A model generated the notes under the pieces. The model was not told the DNA's origin. It searched no databases and saw only the letters and a program-made list of their open reading frames with translations. A stretch of DNA of 64,000 nucleotides from Candidatus Mediterraneibacter quadrami (GTDB taxonomy: Bacteria; Bacillota; Clostridia; Lachnospirales; Lachnospiraceae): positions 1-64,000 of the forward strand of contig DWUU01000059.1 in NCBI GenBank assembly GCA_019120575.1, written 5' to 3'. The position numbers were made by a program, and so were the translations under genes. Positions 16,442 to 23,996 of this stretch are shown here, one piece after another (position 1 is the stretch's first letter; the number at the start of each line of letters is the position of its first letter).

Positions 16442-17490
16442 TCTGCCTTACCGCCTTCTTCTGCATTTTCCGCCGCATCCGCCTCTTCTGCCCCGGACAG
16501 ATGGTAGTGGGCGCGGACCTTCTGATCCAGTTCCTCCATCAGTTCCGGATGCGTCTCAAGATAGATCTTGGCATTCTCCCGGCCCTGTCCGATCTTCTCT
16601 CCTTCATAGGCATACCATGCGCCGCTCTTCTTTACAAGGTCAATGCCGGTCGCAAGGTCAAGGATATCTCCGGATTTGGAAATCCCTTTTCCGAACATAA
16701 TGTCGAACTCCGCCTCTTTAAACGGCGGCGCGATCTTGTTTTTCACGATCTTCACGCGGGTACGGTTTCCGACCATCTCGCCGCTCTGCTTTAACGTCTC
16801 GATCCTGCGCACGTCCATGCGCACGGAGGCATAGAACTTCAGCGCGCGTCCGCCGGTCGTCGTCTCCGGATTGCCGAACATCACGCCTACCTTCTCACGC
16901 AGCTGATTGATAAAGATCACGATACAGTTGGACTTGCTGATAACCGGCGTCAGCTTTCTGAGCGCCTGGGACATCAGTCTCGCCTGCAGACCCACATGGC
17001 TGTCGCCCATGTCGCCCTCGATCTCCTGCCTCGGCACCAGCGCGGCAACAGAGTCCACAACTATGATATCCACCGCGCCGGAGCGGACCATCGTCTCCGC
17101 GATCTCCAGCGCCTGATCGCCGCTGTCCGGCTGGGATATGTACAGTTCGTCAATATCCACGCCGATGTTCTTCGCATACACCGGATCCAGCGCGTGCTCT
17201 GCATCGATGAATCCCGCAATGCCGCCCCGCTTCTGAACTTCCGAGATCATATGAAGGGCAACCGTGGTTTTACCGCTGGACTCCGGTCCGTAGATCTCGA
17301 TCACGCGTCCCTTCGGAACGCCGCCGAGACCGAGCGCCAGATCCAGGCTCAGACATCCGGTGGGCACCGTCTCAACCGCCGCGCGCGCGCCGGGATCCCC
17401 GAGTTTCATTACAGTTCCTTTACCAAAATCTTTCTCCAGCTTGGCAATCGCTGCATCAAGAGCTTTTTTCTTCTCGTCATTTCCTGCCAT
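16438..17490 (-). CDS. recA: Recombinase RecA
   Basis: 350 aa from [16 protein letters not shown] at 17490; GAGAAGGAG sits 7 nt before this ATG, so an upstream TTG in the same frame is rejected. Walker [10 protein letters not shown] (about 67-75), Walker [11 protein letters not shown], loop L1 around [19 protein letters not shown], and [22 protein letters not shown] are intact. Catalyses strand exchange and promotes LexA self-cleavage. Followed by recX. A perfect LexA box lies between promoter and gene. Confidence 0.98.
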   Translation of the reverse strand: MAGNDEKKKALDAAIAKLEKDFGKGTVMKLGDPGARAAVETVPTGCLSLDLALGLGGVPKGRVIEIYGPESSGKTTVALHMISEVQKRGGIAGFIDAEHALDPVYAKNIGVDIDELYISQPDSGDQALEIAETMVRSGAVDIIVVDSVAALVPRQEIEGDMGDSHVGLQARLMSQALRKLTPVISKSNCIVIFINQLREKVGVMFGNPETTTGGRALKFYASVRMDVRRIETLKQSGEMVGNRTRVKIVKNKIAPPFKEAEFDIMFGKGISKSGDILDLATGIDLVKKSGAWYAYEGEKIGQGRENAKIYLETHPELMEELDQKVRAHYHLSGAEEADAAENAEEGGKAE

Positions 17491-17510
17491 AATAATTCTC
17501 CTTCTCAAAT

Positions 17511-17524
17511 CGAACAGTTGTTCG
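17511..17524. promoter_or_regulatory. LexA (SOS) box of recA
   Basis: CGAACAGTTGTTCG exactly fits the Gram-positive LexA consensus CGAAC-N4-GTTCG. It is located just downstream of the recA promoter and 21 bp before the start codon. Confidence 0.92.
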
Positions 17525-17535
17525 TGTTCGTTACT

Positions 17536-17564
17536 ATAGTATTATACCCTGTCCAAAATGTCAA
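17536..17564 (-). promoter_or_regulatory. Promoter of recA-recX
   Basis: TTGACA (complement of 17559-17564), 17-bp spacer, TACTAT (complement of 17536-17541). The -35 box begins immediately after the stop codon of the short remnant ORF at 17565. Confidence 0.8.
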
Positions 17565-17636
17565 CTACCTTTTCAAAAAGTTGACGTTTCTTTTGTCGCT
17601 GAGCCAGTTTCTGACAGCAGCGTCTGCTTTGCCCAT
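17565..17636 (-). pseudogene. 23-codon remnant resembling the N-terminus of an Rpn/PD-(D/E)XK transposase-like gene
   Basis: Starts MGKADAAVRNWLSDK with a perfect AAAGGAGG ribosome site 8 nt upstream, a promoter at 17791-17819, and a stop after 23 codons. The opening resembles, from memory, Rpn-family (PD-(D/E)XK nuclease/transposase-like) proteins common in Lachnospiraceae; the rest of that roughly 300-aa protein is absent. I read it as a truncated remnant whose expression signals survive. It could alternatively be a functional leader peptide upstream of recA. Confidence 0.45.
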
Positions 17637-17790
17637 AGGCACTTCCTCCTTTGAATTGATTTGATCAAAACTGAAATTACCGGCTGAAACAGCCCTGATA
17701 ATAAGATCTGCTTTCTGATCTGATCAGAAAAACAGCCGCAGCATGATTTCCAGATTTGAAATGTGCTGCCGGAAATTTTGATGTGAATAA
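17637..17790 (-). other. Untranslated stretch between csoR/copA unit and recA region
   Basis: No ORF with a ribosome site apart from the remnant. It holds several GATCTGATCAG-like short dyads (17715-17732) and a GC-rich GCAGCA-type arm pair (17735-17775) that could fold in the leader of the remnant transcript. I see no recognisable RNA family. Confidence 0.3.
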
Positions 17791-17819
17791 ACTATACCAC
17801 GATTTATTTCTGCCTGCAA
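17791..17819 (-). promoter_or_regulatory. Promoter upstream of the remnant ORF
   Basis: TTGCAG (complement of 17814-17819), 17-bp spacer, TATAGT (complement of 17791-17796). It would give a leader of about 150 nt before the 23-codon ORF, and could contribute transcription to recA. Confidence 0.6.
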
Positions 17820-17864
17820 CCATAAAATTCTCAGCAGATCAGGGCCAAAAAAAGGCCGGGGAGC

Positions 17865-18074
17865 CTATTCGATCCCCAGCACTTTGTAATCCTGATCTTC
17901 TACGGTTTTCTTCAGCACCTCATCGCTGATCTCCGCGTTCAGTGTGACGACTGCCGTTCCGGCCTCGTGGCTGACTTCCGCCGCATCCACTTCCGGAAGG
18001 GCCTCCAGCACTTTCTTTACTCTGGCCTCACAGTGCCCGCACATCATCCCTTCGATCTTCATTGTTTTTGTCAT
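17865..18074 (-). CDS. copZ: Nested CopZ-like copper chaperone, internal start within copA
   Basis: 69 aa, from an ATG at 18074 in the copA frame, ending at the same stop. AAAGGAGG lies 8 nt before the ATG, as good as any ribosome site in the window. The residues that encode it in the copA frame are a low-complexity KKKKEE linker. The protein is a full HMA fold with GMMCGHC (CxxC), the length of stand-alone CopZ. Interpretation: an ancestral copA-copZ gene pair joined by loss of the copA stop, retaining independent initiation of copZ. Expression as a separate protein is inferred. Confidence 0.6.
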   Translation of the reverse strand: MTKTMKIEGMMCGHCEARVKKVLEALPEVDAAEVSHEAGTAVVTLNAEISDEVLKKTVEDQDYKVLGIE

Positions 18075-20396
18075 TGTTGTTTCCTCCTTTTTCTTTTTTA
18101 CTTTTATTTTCTTATCTCTCCCGGCGTCATACATTTTAAACCAGTTGAGCCTGAGCGCATTACTTACGACGCAGAAACTTGAAAGGCTCATCGCCGCCGC
18201 GCCGAACATCGGATTTAACTGCCACCCGAACACCGGGATCCACACGCCTGCCGCCAGCGGAATGCCGATTACGTTATAGAAGAACGCCCAGAACAGGTTC
18301 TCATGAATATTCCGGAGCGTGGCCCGGCTCATGCGGATCGCCGCCGGCACGTCGCTCAGACGGCTTTTCATCAGCACCACGTCCGCCGCATCGATGGCGA
18401 TATCCGTGCCCGCGCCGATGGCAATGCCCGTATCCGCCCGTGTGAGGGCCGGAGCGTCGTTGATGCCGTCGCCCACCATAGCCACCTTGCCCTTCTTTTT
18501 CAGGGAGCGGATCACGCTTTCCTTGCCTTCCGGCAGAACGCCTGCGATCACTTCGTCCACGCCGGCCTGGGCGCCGATGGCTTTTGCCGTGCGCTCGTTG
18601 TCTCCGGTGAGCATGACGACACGGATCCCCATATTCTGCAGTTCTTTTACCGCCTGCGGACTGTCTTCCTTGATCACGTCCGCCACGGCAATGATTCCGG
18701 CAAGCTTCCCGTTCCGGCTGAAGAAAAGCGGCGTCTTTCCCTCTTCGGCCAGTGTTTCCGCCCGCCGGCGGACTTCATCCGGGACATCCGCCCTGCCGCT
18801 GATAAATGTCAGATTGCCGCCGCAGACAGACTCGCCGTTTATGGTACCGGCAAGCCCGTTGCCCGGAAGGGCCTGGAAATCTTCCAACCCGGGAACCGCT
18901 TCCGTCCCCGTCTCTCCGGCTTTGGCAATAATGGCCCGGGCCAGCGGGTGTTCGCTCTTCTGCTCCAGCGCGCAGGCCATGGACAGCAGTTCTTCTTCCG
19001 TCGTCTCTTCCGCCGGGATCATATCCGTCACCCGGGGCTCCCCGCTGGTGATGGTTCCGGTTTTATCCAGGGCAACGATCTCCGTCTTCCCTGTCTCCTC
19101 CAGGGAGACCGCCGTCTTGAACATAATGCCGTTCCTGGCGCCCATCCCGTTGCCCACCATAATGGCCACCGGAGTCGCCAGCCCCAGGGCGCAGGGGCAG
19201 CTGATCACAAGCACGGAAATTCCCCTGGCCAGCGCGAATCCCACCGTCTGGCCGGCGATCAGCCATACCGCGATGGTCACAAGGGCGATCCCGATCACTG
19301 CCGGGACGAACACGCCGGATACCCGGTCCGCCACCTTGGCGATGGGCGCTTTCGTGGCCGCCGCATCACTCACCATCCGGATGATCTGGGAGAGGGTCGT
19401 GTCCTCGCCCACCCGGGTCGCCTCGCATTTCAGATAGCCGGACTGATTGAGCGTCGCAGCCGACACCCCATCCCCGGCGTTTTTATCCACCGGGATGCTC
19501 TCGCCGGTCAGCGCCGATTCATTGACCGCGCTGGTCCCGTCCAGCACAATGCCGTCCACCGGTATATTTTCACCGGGCCGCACGACAAACACATCGCCTT
19601 TGCGGACCTGATCGATGGAGATCGTCTCCTCGGCGCCGTTTCTCACCACCGTCGCCGTCTTCGGCGCCAGTTTCATCAGACTTTTCAGAGCGTCCGTGGT
19701 CCGGCCTTTGGAGCGGGCCTCCAGCATCTTGCCCACCGTGATCAGAGTCAGGATCATGGCCGCCGACTCAAAATAAAACTCATGCATATAAGACATCACG
19801 CCCGTCATGTCGCCCCGCATCTGGGCGTCCGTCATGGCAAACAGGGCGTACAGGCTGTAGCCGTAGGATGCGCCCGACCCCAGCGCCACCAGGGTGTCCA
19901 TGTTCGGCGCCCGGTGGATCAGCCCTTTAAACCCGCTGATGAAGAACTTCTGGTTGATCACCATGACAATCGTCGTCAGAAGGAGCTGGATCAGCCCCAT
20001 GGCCACATGGTTTCCCGCCAGGAATGAAGGAACCGGCCAGTTCCACATCATATGGCCCATTGAAAAATACATAAGCGGGATGAGAAAGCACAGGGACGCA
20101 ATCAGCCGGCGTTTCATTTTCGGCGTTTCCCTGTCCTTCAACGAATCCTCCGCTTCGGCAATGGACATCCCGCCGGCTCTTCCCGCTTCATGTGCGGCCC
20201 CCTTTTCCGACGCGCCGTATCCGGCCGCTTCCACCGCCGCGATGACCTCCGCCGGGGAGGCGGTTCCCTCGACGCCCATGGAGTTGGTCAGCAGGCTGAC
20301 CGAACAGGATGTGACGCCGGGGACGTGCGACACGGCTTTCTCTACCCGGGCGCTGCAGGCCGCGCAGCTCATGCCCGTTACATTATATTGTTCCAT
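17865..20396 (-). CDS. copA: Copper-exporting P1B-type ATPase with C-terminal CopZ-like domain
   Basis: 843 aa. N-terminal HMA domain with GMSCAAC (CxxC at 11-14); eight membrane helices; actuator TGES; ion site CPC in VISCPCALG; phosphorylation DKTGT; SEHP; and [10 protein letters not shown]. This is a complete Cu(I) exporter. Unusual: after the last helix a lysine-rich linker (about 760-774) joins a second HMA domain (775-843, CxxC in [10 protein letters not shown]) that matches free CopZ chaperone in length. An AAAGGAGG site and ATG occur at the junction, so CopZ may also be made alone (see nested entry). It follows csoR by 11 bp and is copper-induced by inference. Confidence 0.95.
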   Translation of the reverse strand: MEQYNVTGMSCAACSARVEKAVSHVPGVTSCSVSLLTNSMGVEGTASPAEVIAAVEAAGYGASEKGAAHEAGRAGGMSIAEAEDSLKDRETPKMKRRLIASLCFLIPLMYFSMGHMMWNWPVPSFLAGNHVAMGLIQLLLTTIVMVINQKFFISGFKGLIHRAPNMDTLVALGSGASYGYSLYALFAMTDAQMRGDMTGVMSYMHEFYFESAAMILTLITVGKMLEARSKGRTTDALKSLMKLAPKTATVVRNGAEETISIDQVRKGDVFVVRPGENIPVDGIVLDGTSAVNESALTGESIPVDKNAGDGVSAATLNQSGYLKCEATRVGEDTTLSQIIRMVSDAAATKAPIAKVADRVSGVFVPAVIGIALVTIAVWLIAGQTVGFALARGISVLVISCPCALGLATPVAIMVGNGMGARNGIMFKTAVSLEETGKTEIVALDKTGTITSGEPRVTDMIPAEETTEEELLSMACALEQKSEHPLARAIIAKAGETGTEAVPGLEDFQALPGNGLAGTINGESVCGGNLTFISGRADVPDEVRRRAETLAEEGKTPLFFSRNGKLAGIIAVADVIKEDSPQAVKELQNMGIRVVMLTGDNERTAKAIGAQAGVDEVIAGVLPEGKESVIRSLKKKGKVAMVGDGINDAPALTRADTGIAIGAGTDIAIDAADVVLMKSRLSDVPAAIRMSRATLRNIHENLFWAFFYNVIGIPLAAGVWIPVFGWQLNPMFGAAAMSLSSFCVVSNALRLNWFKMYDAGRDKKIKVKKKKEETTMTKTMKIEGMMCGHCEARVKKVLEALPEVDAAEVSHEAGTAVVTLNAEISDEVLKKTVEDQDYKVLGIE

Positions 20397-20407
20397 CTTG
20401 ATCCCTC

Positions 20408-20752
20408 CTATTTCATCAGTTTCTGAAGGACAAGGACAAGTTCGTCTATGGTCTCTTCCTTCCCCTCCCGGATGTCCTCCGCCACACAGGAACGGATGTG
20501 TTCGGCCAGCAGCACCTTATTAAAGCTGTTGAGCGCCGCGTTGACGGCGGACACCTGGATCAGGATCTCCGGACAGTAGGCATTGTTTTCCACCATTTTC
20601 CGGATCCCGCGCACCTGCCCCTCGATCCGGCTCAGCCGGTTGATCATGCTGCGCTTCTCCTTTTCCGACCGCTCTTTTGTGTTGTGCAGACAGTGGGGAC
20701 AGACTTTCCCCTCTGCTTCCGCTGTATTTTTTGTATAGATTTTTTCTTCCAT
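20408..20752 (-). CDS. csoR: CsoR-family copper-sensing repressor
   Basis: 114 aa four-helix DUF156 protein. The Cu(I) ligand set is visible: Cys in NAYCPEIL (about 70) and HIRSC (about 94-98). There is an extra N-terminal segment with CPHCLH (about 18-23), not part of the minimal CsoR fold, that could bind metal. It releases DNA on binding Cu(I) and so derepresses csoR-copA. Two GGGTAT-type operators flank the -10 region of its own promoter. CstR or RcnR-like sensors share the fold but not the adjacent copA. Confidence 0.92.
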   Translation of the reverse strand: MEEKIYTKNTAEAEGKVCPHCLHNTKERSEKEKRSMINRLSRIEGQVRGIRKMVENNAYCPEILIQVSAVNAALNSFNKVLLAEHIRSCVAEDIREGKEETIDELVLVLQKLMK

Positions 20753-20774
20753 AGCTCTGCTCCTTATTTCAGAA

Positions 20775-20789
20775 ACCCCTGTAGGGTAT
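20775..20789. promoter_or_regulatory. CsoR operator candidate 1
   Basis: ACCCCTGTAGGGTAT, read on the minus strand as ATACCCTACAGGGGT, resembles the TACCC-N-GGGG-type CsoR site of Firmicutes. It lies downstream of the transcription start. Confidence 0.65.
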
Positions 20790-20804
20790 ATCTGTCACAA
20801 TCAG

Positions 20805-20833
20805 ATTATATACCATTCCGGGGTATTTTGCAA
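20805..20833 (-). promoter_or_regulatory. Promoter of csoR-copA with operator in the spacer
   Basis: TTGCAA (complement of 20828-20833), 17-bp spacer, TATAAT (complement of 20805-20810). The spacer is itself the dyad ATACC-N7-GGTAT at 20810-20826, a second CsoR operator candidate, so repressor binding would block RNA polymerase directly. Confidence 0.8.
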
Positions 20834-20871
20834 GCGCTGATTTTATTTCTGTACGAAAACAAATACGCATA

Positions 20872-20899
20872 TTGCGAATTTTATCTTTTATGGTAGAAT
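20872..20899 (+). promoter_or_regulatory. Promoter of the fprA unit
   Basis: TTGCGA, 16-bp spacer, TAGAAT. The start of transcription would be about 45 nt before fprA. It is divergent from csoR. Confidence 0.6.
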
Positions 20900-20952
20900 A
20901 GAGTCGTTGGTAAATGTTTATTCATTAATGTCTTATATAAGGAGGATTTTAC

Positions 20953-22155
20953 ATGCACTGCTACAGAAAAATCACGGAAGATCTGTACTGGGTGGGCGCA
21001 AGCGACCGCAGGATCGAACTGTTCGAAAATATTTTCCCGCTCTCGGACGGGGTATCCTACAACTCTTATCTTCTGATGGACGAGAAAACGGTTCTTTTTG
21101 ATTCCGCAGATTACTCTGTGGGACGCCAGTTCCTGGAAAATGTACAGGCTGTCCTGAACGGCCGGCCCCTCGACTATCTGGTTGTCAACCATATGGAGCC
21201 GGATCACTGCGCCATGATCGACGAACTGGCGCTCCGGTATCCGGAAATGCAGATGATCGGCAACGCAAAGACCTTCCCCATGATCGACCAGTTCTTCGGT
21301 TTTGACCTGGAAGAGAAAAAAGTCGTTGTAAAAGAAGGCGACACATTCTGCACCGGAAAACACACCCTGCATTTTGCGATGGCGCCCATGGTGCACTGGC
21401 CGGAAGTCATGATGACCTACGACGAGGCGGATAAGATCCTCTTCTGCGCGGACGCTTTCGGAACATTCAAAGCCCTGAACGGCAACATTTTCAATGACGA
21501 GATCAACTTCGACCGCGACTGGCTTGATGAGGCCCGCCGCTACTATACAAATATTGTCGGCAAATACGGCATGCAGGTACAGGCCGTACTGAAAAAGGCC
21601 GCAGGGCTTGACATTCAGATGCTCTGCCCGCTCCACGGACCCGTCTGGCGCACGGACCTCGATTACATCATCGGGAAATATGACAAATGGAGCCGGTATG
21701 AGCCGGAAGAAAAAGGCGTTATGATCGCCTATGCCTCCATGTACGGAAATACGGAAAACATGGCGGACGTACTGGCGGCGAAACTGGCGGAGGCCGGCGT
21801 GAAAAACATCTGCATGCACAACATTTCCAAAACCCACGTGTCCGAGCTGATTGCGGACAGCTTTAAATACAGCCACATCGTACTGGCAGCGCCGACCTAC
21901 AACAACGGCATCTATCCGCTGATGGACAACTTCCTGGAGGATATGAAAGCGCTGGCGCTTAAAAACCGCACCATCGCCGTTCTCGGAAACGGAAGCTGGG
22001 CGCCCCAGAGCACAAAGCTCATCAGCAACAAAATCAGCGAGATGAAGGATATGACGCTGATGGTCACAAATGTAACCATCAAGTCTTCCCTCAAAGACGC
22101 CCAGATGGAAGAACTGGAATCTCTGGGCAGACAAATCGCCGAAGAAGTGTTATAA
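20953..22155 (+). CDS. fprA: FprA-family flavo-diiron protein (A-type flavoprotein)
   Basis: 400 aa. N-terminal metallo-beta-lactamase-like diiron domain with HMEPDH (H80, E82, D84, H85), MVHWPE, FCADAFG and PLHGPVW; C-terminal flavodoxin domain with the FMN loop YASMYGNTENMA (about 257). These enzymes reduce O2 to water, or NO to N2O, with electrons from rubredoxin or coenzyme F420, protecting anaerobes. No fused rubredoxin or flavin reductase domain is present, so an outside electron donor is needed. Ribosome site AAGGAGG. It is followed by a kinase-like gene after 42 bp. Confidence 0.95.
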   Translation: MHCYRKITEDLYWVGASDRRIELFENIFPLSDGVSYNSYLLMDEKTVLFDSADYSVGRQFLENVQAVLNGRPLDYLVVNHMEPDHCAMIDELALRYPEMQMIGNAKTFPMIDQFFGFDLEEKKVVVKEGDTFCTGKHTLHFAMAPMVHWPEVMMTYDEADKILFCADAFGTFKALNGNIFNDEINFDRDWLDEARRYYTNIVGKYGMQVQAVLKKAAGLDIQMLCPLHGPVWRTDLDYIIGKYDKWSRYEPEEKGVMIAYASMYGNTENMADVLAAKLAEAGVKNICMHNISKTHVSELIADSFKYSHIVLAAPTYNNGIYPLMDNFLEDMKALALKNRTIAVLGNGSWAPQSTKLISNKISEMKDMTLMVTNVTIKSSLKDAQMEELESLGRQIAEEVL

Positions 22156-22197
22156 TAGATTTTATCCTGAATTCAGTCTACAAAGGAGGAGTTCTTA

Positions 22198-22683
22198 ATG
22201 AAATTAGTAATTACCATGAGCCGCCGTTTCGGAACCGGGGCAAGTATTATTGCGAAAGAACTTTCCGAACGGCTTAACATCCCCGTATATGACAAGGCGT
22301 ACATAGAGGAAAAGATCCACGATCACATGTACGAGAGTGAGGCGGAGGCCATCCGGCGTCTGGCCGAGCAGCCCTGCATCATCCTCGGGCGGTGCGCTTC
22401 GGATATCCTGAGAGACCGGATGAATGTGCTGAACATTTTCGTCTGCGCTGACAAGGAAGACCGGATCCGCCGGATCATGGACAAGTACAGCTTAAGCTAT
22501 GACGAGGCGAAAGAGAAAGTCGAGACAAATGACGAGGAACGTGCCGCCTACTATTACGAGCACACCGGCAGGACCTGGGGCGATGTGAACGACTATCATA
22601 TGATCCTCGACACATCCGAACTCGGTGTGGAAAACTGCGCGGACATCCTGATGCATTATTTCGAAAAATGTGAATATATCTGA
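22198..22683 (+). CDS. Cytidylate kinase-like P-loop family protein (short)
   Basis: 161 aa. It opens KLVITMSRRFGTGASIIAKELSERL-like, where the usual cytidylate-kinase-like P-loop G-x-x-G-x-G-x-S/K is reduced to RRFGTGAS, lacking a canonical GK(S/T). CIILGRCASDIL, FVCADKEDRIRRIM and YHMILDTSELG match the family. Typical members are near 200 aa; the lid and mid region are shortened here. AAAGGAGGAG ribosome site. Co-transcribed with fprA. The nucleotide substrate is not known for this group. Confidence 0.7.
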   Translation: MKLVITMSRRFGTGASIIAKELSERLNIPVYDKAYIEEKIHDHMYESEAEAIRRLAEQPCIILGRCASDILRDRMNVLNIFVCADKEDRIRRIMDKYSLSYDEAKEKVETNDEERAAYYYEHTGRTWGDVNDYHMILDTSELGVENCADILMHYFEKCEYI

Positions 22684-22704
22684 TCTGATGCCGTATCGCA
22701 TCAC

Positions 22705-22745
22705 AAAAGGAGCAATGCAATCATATGCACTGCTCCTTTTTTATT
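22705..22745 (+). terminator. Terminator of the fprA unit
   Basis: AAAAGGAGCA pairs with TGCTCCTTTT around a loop containing a further TGCA/TGCA pairing, ending in a T-run. It can also serve the minus-strand lipoprotein gene that ends at 22771. Confidence 0.88.
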
Positions 22746-22770
22746 TCCTGATTTGAAAACGGGAGAAAGT

Positions 22771-23904
22771 CTATTCCTCTGCGGACCCGTCTGCCGAACT
22801 GCCATCCTCTGACTCACTGCCTTCCTGCGTGTCTTCGCTCTCGTCTGTACCCGAGAGATCAGATCCGTCCTGTGCTTCAGGTGTGATGATCGTTACGCCC
22901 GTTTCATTAAAATCAATCTTGTCCCAGGCTTTTTCATCCACTTCGATCTTAACTCCGTCACGCCACTCTTCAAGCAGGGAATCATACTGTTCCTGACGCC
23001 GTTCTTCTACAATATTATTCTTTTCCTGATCTGTTGCATCTCGGTCCAGAAGGCTGGTCAGCTGGCCCACATAGATTCCGAGATCGCTCTCGATCGGACC
23101 GGTCGTCTCGCCTTCCTCGGTAAACCCGTCCACTTCCGCCACAAGATCCTCATTCGGACCGGTGCTCTCTTCATCAAAGGTCAGGTCATTAACAGTCAGC
23201 CCCATCTCCTCGGCAACTTCGGTCATATCTTCTCCGTCTTTCACCCGGTCTGCCAGAGTCTGCGCATCATCCCGGAGCGCCTCTTTCTCCTCATCCGTGA
23301 GATCCACGGTGTTGCCGGAATCATCAGTTGAACTGAATGAGAAGTATACATACTTCATTGCCTTCTGAGCGGCTTCCTCATCAGAAACCTCCTCATCGAC
23401 GCCCTCTTTCATCTTGCTTTCCATTTTATTCTGGATCGTGAAAAGCTCCAGATATTTCTCAATGTCCTTCCGGTATCCGGATACCGCCTCTTTCGTCTCG
23501 TCTGAATTCCGCTCGTCAAACTGTGTGGCCGCCTCCCGGATCGCACCCTGCTCGTCTTCTGTCAGGGATACTTCATAATCTGCTGCGTGCTGAGCGATAA
23601 TATAGAGATTCTCCAGCTCTGTCATAATGCTTTCCTTGACAGCCTGCTCATAAGTCTTTCCTTCCTCGACTTCCTGCGCCCACATATCTTCACCGGTCAT
23701 TCCCATCATACCGGCATAATAGGTCTCATACTGTCCCTGCGTCATCCTTGCATAGAAATTGGCAACGCCCAGCGTGATATCCTCATTGCCCACCGTCGCT
23801 ACAACAGCGTCTGTATTAATTGATCCGCTGCAGCCCGCCAGAGTCCCTGCGGTAAGTAATCCCGCAACTGTCAGGACTGCCGCTCTTTTTCCTGAATGTA
23901 ACAT
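22771..23904 (-). CDS. PrsA/SurA-like foldase lipoprotein without clear PPIase domain
   Basis: 377 aa. Signal peptide with lipobox LAGC (Cys 25) predicts a membrane-anchored extracellular lipoprotein. The following SurA-N-like helical region begins with VATVGNEDITLGVANFYARM, as in PrsA foldases. The centre is very acidic and lacks a recognisable parvulin signature (no clear GG-G-F box), and the C-terminus ends in a disordered E/D/S tail (about 345-377). Likely a chaperone for secreted proteins. It has its own promoter after mfd. Confidence 0.75.
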   Translation of the reverse strand: MLHSGKRAAVLTVAGLLTAGTLAGCSGSINTDAVVATVGNEDITLGVANFYARMTQGQYETYYAGMMGMTGEDMWAQEVEEGKTYEQAVKESIMTELENLYIIAQHAADYEVSLTEDEQGAIREAATQFDERNSDETKEAVSGYRKDIEKYLELFTIQNKMESKMKEGVDEEVSDEEAAQKAMKYVYFSFSSTDDSGNTVDLTDEEKEALRDDAQTLADRVKDGEDMTEVAEEMGLTVNDLTFDEESTGPNEDLVAEVDGFTEEGETTGPIESDLGIYVGQLTSLLDRDATDQEKNNIVEERRQEQYDSLLEEWRDGVKIEVDEKAWDKIDFNETGVTIITPEAQDGSDLSGTDESEDTQEGSESEDGSSADGSAEE

Positions 23905-23922
23905 AACAGCCTCCTCTTTCTA

Positions 23923-23966
23923 ACGCTATACTGATACATTATAGCGTGTTTTGACGGAAGTAACAA
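23923..23966 (-). promoter_or_regulatory. Promoter of the foldase lipoprotein with dyad over the -10 box
   Basis: TTGTTA (complement of 23961-23966), 17-bp spacer, TATAAT (complement of 23938-23943). An 8-bp dyad, ACGCTATA-N9-TATAGCGT (23923-23947), covers the -10 box and start, as a repressor operator would. Confidence 0.65.
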
Positions 23967-23996
23967 GACTCAAACACAAATAAATCACGGTCCGGA

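Noticed and set aside
18303..20027. 574-codon plus-strand open frame opposite copA
   Set aside because: Mirror of the GC-biased codon pattern of copA; no ribosome site, no family resemblance.
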